This document shows positions 17,501-23,045 of a stretch of 37,625 nucleotides of DNA, in pieces. Under the pieces are notes generated by a model. It was not told the origin of the DNA and made no database searches. It saw only the letters and a list, made by a program, of their open reading frames with translations. Origin of the DNA: Candidatus Sedimenticola endophacoides (GTDB lineage: Bacteria; Pseudomonadota; Gammaproteobacteria; Chromatiales; Chromatiaceae); NCBI GenBank assembly GCA_003062205.1, contig PQCP01000124.1:1-37625 (forward strand). The letters run 5' to 3'. The number at the start of each line of letters is the position of its first letter. Position 1 is the stretch's first letter. The translations under genes were made by a program, and so were the position numbers.

Positions 17501-18483
17501 TCGCCAGCGGCCGCGACCTGGGAGAGCTGCAACGTCGTCACGGCAGCAAGGGGCAGGCCACCTATCAGCGGCTTCCCGAGTCCGGCCTGGAGCGCGAGGG
17601 ACTCAGGGACTGGAGCTTCGGGGCGCTGCCCGAGTCGGTGGAGATGCTCAGCGGGGGAATCCGGCTGCGCGGCTTCCCCGCCCTGGTGGACGAGGGCGAG
17701 AGCGTGGCGCTGCGGGTGCTCGATTCGGAGCACAACGCCCGGCGGGCGATGCGCGCCGGGCTGCGCCGGTTGTTCATGTTGCGGCTGGCCGGTGATGTGC
17801 GCTATCTGCGCAAGAATCTGCCCGGGCTGCCGCAGATGCGTCTGCAGTACGCCAAGGCCGCCGCCGGGCCCCGGGGGCTGGAGCAGGCGGGTGCCCCGGA
17901 CCTGGAGCGCGAGTTGGTGGCCCTGGTGATGGATCTGACCTTCATCGAGGGGCTGCCGGGGATATCTGACGCGGAGGGGTTCGAGGCGCGCATCGGGCAG
18001 CGCCGGGGGGCGTTGATGGGCGTGGCCAATGAGGCCACGGCACTCACCGCCGCGGTGCTCTCCGGTTATCAGCGCGTGCGCAAGGCCCTGGCTGCGGCCA
18101 ACCGGATCAACTGGATGGCCTCGGTCACCGATATGCGGGAGCAGCTCGACCGCCTGGTGTTTCGCGGTTTTCTTCAGCACACCCCCTATGCCCAGCTCCA
18201 GCGTGTGCCAAAATACCTTCAGGCGCTGGAGCGGCGCCTGGAAAAACTCCAGCATGCCGCCGCCCGCGATCAGCAACTGCTGCGCGAAATGCAGGGGCTC
18301 TATCAGCAGTGGCGGGAGCGTGATCAACGCTGCCGCGAATCGGGCCGGGGGGACGAGCGCATCGAGGAGCTGCGCTGGGCCTTCGAGGAGTTGCGCATTT
18401 CGCTCTTCTCCCAGGAGTTGAAGACCGCCTATCCGATCTCCCTGAAGCGCCTGCAACGGCGCTGGAAGGAGCTGGGTCTGTAA
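14575..18483 (+). CDS. hrpA: ATP-dependent RNA helicase HrpA (DEAH box)
   Basis: About 1302 residues, the usual size for HrpA. Visible helicase motifs are Walker A GETGSGKST (~95), DEAH within LIIDEAHERSLNIDF (~192), SAT in TSATID (~224), NVAETSLTVPG (~345) and QRTGRCGR (~392). These are followed by the HA2/OB region and the long C-terminal DUF3418 extension. HrpA is a DEAH-box helicase; in E. coli it helps resolve stalled ribosomes and processes some mRNAs. The start is the TTG at 14575 (NRPALPTPQDIERCMLRDR). The family has about ten residues before the conserved MLRDR, which supports this over the internal ATG, although no good ribosome site is visible. The gene appears intact. Confidence 0.95.
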   Translation: MNRPALPTPQDIERCMLRDRHGLRRRLAELKRRRPGGGAGQGLERLCQQIDRSSSLARLRADTLPEPSFPQELPISERWEEIAARIRDHQVVVLCGETGSGKSTQLPKICLALGRGVYGRIGHTQPRRIAARSLASRISQELEREPGTAVGYKVRFHDHVRPETHIKLLTDGMLLAEVQQDRFLNEYDTLIIDEAHERSLNIDFLLGYLHDLLPRRPDLKVIITSATIDPERFSRHFGDAPVINVSGRTYPVEVRYREPEDEGGGERGDGVRQALVDAVDELSREDRGDILVFLSGEREIRETAEILRKHRLPVTEILPLYARLGPGEQAKIFRTGGARRIILATNVAETSLTVPGIRHVIDAGFARISRYSARSKVQRLPVERISQASANQRTGRCGRVAEGICIRLYSEADFEARPEYTEPEIQRTNLASVILQMKILGFGEIEQFPFIDPPDQRLIRDGYRVLEEIGAVDRGRRVSRVGRQLARLPVDPRIGRMLLSAAHGGCLDEVLVIAAALSVQDPRERPMEKQQVADEAHRPFIDEASDFLGYLKLWRHLEAQRHHLTRRKFQRHCQAGFLSWSRVQEWRDIHHQLRGTLHEMGYRENQEPATYEVIHMALLSGLLSHIGLKGGGKGHEYLGARNSRFMIFPGSGQFSQGPKWVMAAELVETSRLYARTVARIQPEWVESVAGHLLKHSYSEPHWEKKRGQVAAFDRITLYGLPLVPRRKVNYGSINPVEARELFIRFALVGGDFHTRAPFWRHNRELIAALESLEHKARRRDLLVDEQALYDYYDQRIPQGIYSTPQFEKWLRETSREAPKLLHMREEDLLARDDAEVSAARFPDNLDVDGMQLPLAYHFDPGGRADGVTLKIPQAVLNQVSEARCQWLVPGLLRERVVALLRALPKALRKSFVPIPDYAERFIRLAEPGDRPLIRVLSEHLKQQTGVHVPEDAWDESALPEHLRMRFDVLDGEGGRIASGRDLGELQRRHGSKGQATYQRLPESGLEREGLRDWSFGALPESVEMLSGGIRLRGFPALVDEGESVALRVLDSEHNARRAMRAGLRRLFMLRLAGDVRYLRKNLPGLPQMRLQYAKAAAGPRGLEQAGAPDLERELVALVMDLTFIEGLPGISDAEGFEARIGQRRGALMGVANEATALTAAVLSGYQRVRKALAAANRINWMASVTDMREQLDRLVFRGFLQHTPYAQLQRVPKYLQALERRLEKLQHAAARDQQLLREMQGLYQQWRERDQRCRESGRGDERIEELRWAFEELRISLFSQELKTAYPISLKRLQRRWKELGL

Positions 18484-18548
18484 CGGCCCTGTAATGGGCG
18501 GATGGCATACTGCCGCCGCCGGGATCCCTCGGAATACCGGACACCGGG

Positions 18549-19004
18549 ATGAGCCGAATCGACGCCGCACTGAAACACTACCTGATCGTGACCGCCGCCT
18601 ACTGGGGCTTCACCGTTACCGACGGGGCGATCCGCATGCTGGTGGTGCTCTATTTCCACCAGCTTGGCTACAGCCCGCTGGATATCGCCTTCCTGTTCCT
18701 TTTCTATGAGTTGTTCGGCGTGGTCACCAACCTGATCGGAGGCTGGGTCGGCAGCCGCCTGGGGTTGAACGTCACCCTTCACGCGGGGATGGGGCTGCAG
18801 GTGGTGGCCTTGGGGATGCTGGCCGTAGACCCCGGGTGGCTGAGCGTCGGGTATGTGATGCTGGCCCAGGCGCTTTCGGGTATCGCCAAGGATCTCAATA
18901 AGATGAGCGCCAAGGCGAGCGTCCGGCTGATGTTGCCGGCGGATGCCGGCGGGCGGCTGTTTCGGTGGGTGGCGCTGTTCACCGGATCGAAGAACTCCCT
19001 CGCT
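18549..19004 (+). pseudogene. arsJ: ArsJ-type organoarsenical efflux MFS transporter, truncated
   Basis: The first 152 residues of an ArsJ-like major facilitator protein. Features are TDGAIRMLVVLYFHQLGYSP near the N-terminus, a conserved FLFLFYELFGVVTNLIGGW block, ALSGIAKDLNKMSAKASV, and the GSKNSL motif just before the break. ArsJ (about 410 residues) exports 1-arseno-3-phosphoglycerate made by a partner GAPDH. The gene is cut at 19005 by copy 6 of the 300-bp repeat, and the remaining two-thirds are not found downstream, where transposase debris follows. No partner GAPDH gene is adjacent; hrpA lies 65 bp upstream. The stump could not form a working transporter. Confidence 0.85.
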
Positions 19005-19304
19005 CGCTAACCGCCATGGAGAGCGAAGCGAAGGCGGTTAGTCCCCGATAGGCGTAGGCGCGGTTGTATGGCCGCAGTTACGACCGATAGGGAGTGACGT
19101 AGGGCATACAAATAGCGCATCCGACACGCCGTAGAGTCATTGTGGTCATCATGACGGAGTTGCGCACGAGCAGCTTTGCTGCAATGTGCGGGACGGAGTC
19201 GTGATGAGCGCAGGACGGTCGGGGCAGTAACGGCTGTCGCGTTGGCGAGTCGATTTTGGGGACTGGGATGTCCCAAAATCTTTCACGAGGTAGCGACACT
19301 CTTG
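19005..19304 (-). mobile_element. 300-bp structured repeat, copy 6
   Basis: Full-length copy that cuts off arsJ. It lies in opposite orientation to copies 7 and 8, so copies 6 and 7 form an inverted pair around 527 bp of transposase remnants. Only 11 bp (19305-19315) separate it from the first 816-bp unit. Confidence 0.9.
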
Positions 19305-19431
19305 AGCCGCGCCAAATGGACGCTACAACCCCGAAAAAATGATCGTCGCCCCGCTAACAGTTACCGGCCTGCCTAGTTCTCGGCTAATACCCTAGTCTGG
19401 TTGTACGGTATTTGTGGTCACCTAATGGTTT

Positions 19432-19662
19432 ATGAAACATTCGGGCTAGGACGAAGATCGTAGCCGCATCCGAACCGGACATGGCCCGGAAAACATCTCA
19501 CGATTGCGACGCTTTGCCATCGGTCTACTCAAGGGCAAGAAAACCGATGAGTCAATCCCAGAGAAAATGAAAAAGCTTCTGCTCAATACCCGGGCGGTAT
19601 TCGATATTTTGAAAATGACGCGTAACGCGATGCCACGTAATGGGAATTTTGCCGGAGCGTAG
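19432..19662 (+). pseudogene. ISAs1-like transposase C-terminal fragment (unit 1)
   Basis: About 76 codons encoding DRSRIRTGHGPENISRLRRF..AIGLLKGKK and ending LKMTRNAMPRNGN. This matches the C-terminus of ISAs1-family (H-repeat-associated) transposases. The catalytic part is absent. The sixth codon is TAG in this unit. Confidence 0.75.
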
Positions 19663-19670
19663 ATTTACCG

Positions 19671-19831
19671 TGCGGCCTGAGCGTGCGTGGCGATTTTGAC
19701 GGCGGCGCCTTGTCCTCGGATTTCGGTCCCATGATTCTACGCGGCCTCGACCGCCAAATCGGCTTGACCGAGCGCTTGGCCTGCGCCTTCAACGACCAGC
19801 GCCATCCATCCTATATCACTCACAAGCTACA
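19671..19831 (+). pseudogene. IS1380-family transposase N-terminal fragment (unit 1)
   Basis: About 50 codons reading DFDGGALSSDFGPMILRGLD and RQIGLTERLACAFNDQRHPS then YITHKL. This is the conserved N-terminal signature of IS1380-family transposases. The frame is then broken by copy 7 of the 300-bp repeat at 19832. The rest of the transposase is missing. Confidence 0.8.
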
Positions 19832-20131
19832 CAAGAGTGTCGCTACCTCGTGAAAGATTTTGGGACATCCCAGTCCCCAAAATCGACTCGCCAACGCGAC
19901 AGCCGTTACTGCCCCGACCGTCCTGCGCTCATCACGACTCCGTCCCGCACATTGCAGCAAAGCTGCTCGTGCGCAACTCCGTCATGATGACCACAATGAC
20001 TCTACGGCGTGTCGGATGCGCTATTTGTATGCCCTACGTCACTCCCTATCGGTCGTAACTGCGGCCATACAACCGCGCCTACGCCTATCGGGGACTAACC
20101 GCCTTCGCTTCGCTCTCCATGGCGGTTAGCG
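19832..20131 (+). mobile_element. 300-bp structured repeat, copy 7 (reference for structure)
   Basis: Full-length copy breaking an IS1380-like fragment. Pairings visible in plus orientation: TGTCGC (19838-19843) with GCGACA (19896-19901), enclosing a strong hairpin (19856-19866 with 19873-19884, one bulge, loop ATCCCA); a two-part hairpin CGCAC..GCAGC-AAA-GCTGC..GTGCG (19946-19973); TTGTATG (20025-20031) with CATACAA (20066-20072); and a terminal 9-bp hairpin CTAACCGCC/GGCGGTTAG (20095-20103, 20121-20129). GTTAC and CGACCG (19905-19909, 19915-19920) complement CGGTCGTAAC (20050-20059), which lies in the loop of the preceding stem and would make a pseudoknot. No plausible protein is encoded. 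Hairpins at both ends, no terminal inverted repeats and no target duplication recall IS200/IS605-type non-autonomous elements. Confidence 0.9.
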
Positions 20132-20247
20132 ATGGACGCTACAACCCCGAAAAAATGATCGTCGCCCCGCTAACAGTTACCGGCCTGCCTAGTTCTCGGC
20201 TAATACCCTAGTCTGGTTGTACGGTATTTGTGGTCACCTAATGGTTT

Positions 20248-20478
20248 ATGAAACATTCGGGCTAGGACGAAGATCGTAGCCGCATCCGAACCGGACATGG
20301 CCCGGAAAACATCTCACGATTGCGACGCTTTGCCATCGGTCTACTCAAGGGCAAGAAAACCGATGAGTCAATCCCAGAGAAAATGAAAAAGCTTCTGCTC
20401 AATACCCGGGCGGTATTCGATATTTTGAAAATGACGCGTAACGCGATGCCACGTAATGGGAATTTTGCCGGAGCGTAG
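20248..20478 (+). pseudogene. ISAs1-like transposase C-terminal fragment (unit 2)
   Basis: Identical to 19432-19662, including the TAG at the sixth codon. Confidence 0.75.
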
Positions 20479-20486
20479 ATTTACCG

Positions 20487-20647
20487 TGCGGCCTGAGCGT
20501 GCGTGGCGATTTTGACGGCGGCGCCTTGTCCTCGGATTTCGGTCCCATGATTCTACGCGGCCTCGACCGCCAAATCGGCTTGACCGAGCGCTTGGCCTGC
20601 GCCTTCAACGACCAGCGCCATCCATCCTATATCACTCACAAGCTACA
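20487..20647 (+). pseudogene. IS1380-family transposase N-terminal fragment (unit 2)
   Basis: Identical to 19671-19831 and likewise broken by the 300-bp repeat (copy 8). Confidence 0.8.
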
Positions 20648-20947
20648 CAAGAGTGTCGCTACCTCGTGAAAGATTTTGGGACATCCCAGTCCCCAAAATC
20701 GACTCGCCAACGCGACAGCCGTTACTGCCCCGACCGTCCTGCGCTCATCACGACTCCGTCCCGCACATTGCAGCAAAGCTGCTCGTGCGCAACTCCGTCA
20801 TGATGACCACAATGACTCTACGGCGTGTCGGATGCGCTATTTGTATGCCCTACGTCACTCCCTATCGGTCGTAACTGCGGCCATACAACCGCGCCTACGC
20901 CTATCGGGGACTAACCGCCTTCGCTTCGCTCTCCATGGCGGTTAGCG
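20648..20947 (+). mobile_element. 300-bp structured repeat, copy 8
   Basis: Full-length copy and the end of the second 816-bp unit. Same orientation and flanks as copy 7. Confidence 0.9.
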
Positions 20948-21063
20948 ATGGACGCTACAACCCCGAAAAAATGATCGTCGCCCCGCTAACAGTTACCGGC
21001 CTGCCTAGTTCTCGGCTAATACCCTAGTCTGGTTGTACGGTATTTGTGGTCACCTAATGGTTT

Positions 21064-21294
21064 ATGAAACATTCGGGCTATGACGAAGATCGTAGCCGCA
21101 TCCGAACCGGACATGGCCCGGAAAACATCTCACGATTGCGACGCTTTGCCATCGGTCTACTCAAGGGCAAGAAAACCGATGAGTCAATCCCAGAGAAAAT
21201 GAAAAAGCTTCTGCTCAATACCCGGGCGGTATTCGATATTTTGAAAATGACGCGTAACGCGATGCCACGTAATGGGAATTTTGCCGGAGCGTAG
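21064..21294 (+). pseudogene. ISAs1-like transposase C-terminal fragment (unit 3)
   Basis: Same fragment as in units 1 and 2, but the sixth codon is TAT, so the 76-codon frame is open. This is probably the least altered copy, and the stop in the other two arose before their duplication. Still only the C-terminal tail of a transposase. Confidence 0.75.
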
Positions 21295-21367
21295 ATTTAC
21301 CGTGCGGCATGGGGCGTCCCCGACCTTTTGGGGGCCGCTGCGTGATATAAGCTCTCCTTCCCGCTTT

Positions 21368-22381
21368 TCAGCCCACCGCCAGAAAGTCCTCTCCCTGGTG
21401 GTAACCCATGGACTCCAGGTCCGCCGCGATCAACTCCCGCGCCCCATGGTTGGTGACATAGACCAGCACGAAAGGGCGCGGCCGGCGGGCGGCGAGCCAA
21501 CCCGGCTCCACCACGGGGATCCCGCATAGGCGGTTGCCGATCTTCCTAGGGTCGATGTCGATCCACGCTTTTGGGTTAAACCCCTTTTCCAATAGCAGGT
21601 TGCAACGTTTTCGGGTCTTTCTTCCGGCACCCCAGATAACGAATTCCTCACGCCGTGCCAGCAGACGTGGATCGCGCGCCAGGAAGTCGGCCCTGAGCCG
21701 GTCGAACGCCTGGCGCGAGCAGCGCGGGTCGGTGCGCGAGGTGCGCTGCGGGTAGTCGCGCCAGCGCAGTAGTTTATCGGGCAGCTTTTCCATCCTCAGG
21801 CCGGCGTGGTGGAGGCGCAGCCAGAGGTCGTAGTCTTCGGGGAACGGCCCCTCGCGGTAGCCGCCAAGCTCTATCACGGCCTGTTTTCGGAAGATGACGC
21901 TGGGGTGTGCGAAGGGCGATTCGATATAGATCTGATCAGCGATCTGGCGGGGGGTCAGACAGCGGTTCTGCCAGCGCATGTACTCCCGGTAACCGGCCTG
22001 GATCTCGCGCCGGGGAAAAAGCTCGGCGGCACAACCCAGCAGGGTGATCCGGGGGTGTCGGAAGAGGTGGGTGTACTGGCGCTCCAGGCGCTCGGGGTGC
22101 ATCAGGTCGTCGGCGTCCATGCGTGCGATCAGCTCCGTTGCGGCGCTGCGCAGACCGTGGTTGAGCGCGCTCACCAGCCCCCGGCCCGGGTTGTCGAGCA
22201 GCCGGACACGCCGGTCGCGCACCGCCAGGGCGGCGACCAGGCGCCGGGAGGCGTGGTTCGAGTGATCGTTTACCGCGAGTAGCTCGAAATCCCCGAAACA
22301 CTGGGCGGTGATGGAGTCGAGACAGGAGGGTAACGTCGCCCCGGCGTTGCGAAAAGGCAGCAGAATGGAGAGCCTGGGCAC
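21368..22381 (-). CDS. Family 2 glycosyltransferase
   Basis: A 337-residue protein starting at a GTG at 22381. It has the GT-A fold signatures of family 2: SILLPFRNAGATLPSCLDSI at the N-terminus, the nucleotide-sugar/metal motif ARMDADD (~90), and FPEDYDLWLRL (~180) around the predicted catalytic acid. The last ~110 residues form an extra alpha/beta region (FVIWGAGRKTRKRCNLLLEKG...WIDIDPRKIGNRLCGIPVV) that resembles a small Rossmann-like domain. No membrane segment is obvious, so it probably acts at the cytoplasmic face on a lipid-linked or protein acceptor. No other polysaccharide gene is nearby. The sugar and acceptor are unknown. Confidence 0.88.
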   Translation of the reverse strand: MPRLSILLPFRNAGATLPSCLDSITAQCFGDFELLAVNDHSNHASRRLVAALAVRDRRVRLLDNPGRGLVSALNHGLRSAATELIARMDADDLMHPERLERQYTHLFRHPRITLLGCAAELFPRREIQAGYREYMRWQNRCLTPRQIADQIYIESPFAHPSVIFRKQAVIELGGYREGPFPEDYDLWLRLHHAGLRMEKLPDKLLRWRDYPQRTSRTDPRCSRQAFDRLRADFLARDPRLLARREEFVIWGAGRKTRKRCNLLLEKGFNPKAWIDIDPRKIGNRLCGIPVVEPGWLAARRPRPFVLVYVTNHGARELIAADLESMGYHQGEDFLAVG

Positions 22382-22679
22382 TCCCTAGCCCGCAGTGTTC
22401 AACAGCCGCTCAGAGCGGCCGAAAAAAATGACGGCAATACTATCGGTAATGACAAACATGTGGATTTCTGCCAGATAACAGGCTGTTCCAGCCGTTGTTG
22501 GGAGGTACTTGAACGTGAACCTTGCGTCCTCTCCTGTCCATCATGCGTTACGGGAAGAGCGCGGTTGCAGGAGGCGGGGTCGTTATCGAAACCGACCCGT
22601 CGTGGGTTTCACGGCGGGCGATTTCTTCGCGCAACCAGCTTTGTCTGGCGGGTCCGCTGCGACAGAGCCCAGTCAGCGG
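22382..22679. other. Gene-free stretch between glycosyltransferase and PilZ gene
   Basis: No supported gene. A short hairpin CCGCTCAGAGCGG lies at about 22405 beside a run of seven A's. In neither direction does a T-tract follow the stem, so it is not a convincing terminator. Confidence 0.4.
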
Positions 22680-23045
22680 TTAGCTTGACCAGGACTGGCT
22701 CAGCTGCTCAATCAACTCCGCATCTTCGTTCGAAATGTCAATGATATGGAAGCCGTACCATTGGCATCTGGAGCCGGTGTTTTCACCGGGATTGCACCAC
22801 AGGCTCTCCGCACCAAGGTTCAGGTCGCGTCCGCCGGAGAGGTTATCCGGCAGGTGGAGGCGCAGCTGGTAGAGGGCGTTCAGGGGAAGGTCCTGATCGG
22901 TGACCAGCATGAAGCCGCCTCCCGAGATGTTGGCCAGACTGCCGATGATGCTGCCCGAGAGAAGGTCGCTGACGGTAATTTCCGCATGGACCGCTTGACG
23001 GGGCTGGACGCGGTGATCGGAAGTGTTCTGTTTGTCCTCGCTCAT
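22680..23045 (-). CDS. PilZ-domain protein (predicted c-di-GMP binding)
   Basis: A 121-residue single-domain protein starting at 23045 (MSEDKQNTSDHRVQPRQ). The PilZ signature is split as usual: HRVQPRQAV near residue 11 supplies the Arg motif (RxxxR) and NISGGGF around residue 40 the D/NxSxxG motif. PilZ domains bind cyclic di-GMP and switch motility, attachment or polysaccharide functions. The start overlaps the stop of the upstream DUF1631 gene by 4 bp (ATGA), so the pair was translated together. With the DUF1631 gene broken by a 300-bp repeat, PilZ translation coupled to it may be reduced. Confidence 0.88.
   Translation of the reverse strand: MSEDKQNTSDHRVQPRQAVHAEITVSDLLSGSIIGSLANISGGGFMLVTDQDLPLNALYQLRLHLPDNLSGGRDLNLGAESLWCNPGENTGSRCQWYGFHIIDISNEDAELIEQLSQSWSS

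Larger units (their letters stand above)
19316..21306. repeat. 816-bp tandem array (two full units and one partial)
   Basis: Units at 19316-20131 and 20132-20947 look identical; a third, 20948 to about 21306, is cut short at TTACCGTGCGGC and followed by unrelated DNA. Each full unit holds, in order, an ISAs1-like C-terminal fragment, an IS1380-like N-terminal fragment and a complete 300-bp element in plus orientation. A base change in the third unit (GGGCTATGAC instead of GGGCTAGGAC) removes a stop codon. The unit boundary coincides with the end of the element, as in the 418-bp array. Confidence 0.9.

Noticed and set aside
14449..18570. A 1373-codon open frame antisense to hrpA
   Set aside because: A shadow frame produced by GC-rich codon use in hrpA; its protein is Gln/His/Leu-rich and resembles no family, while the sense strand carries all helicase motifs.
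22400..22430. Terminator between glycosyltransferase and PilZ genes
   Set aside because: The hairpin is followed by A's on the plus strand and preceded by T's on the minus strand, so no T-tract follows the stem in either direction.
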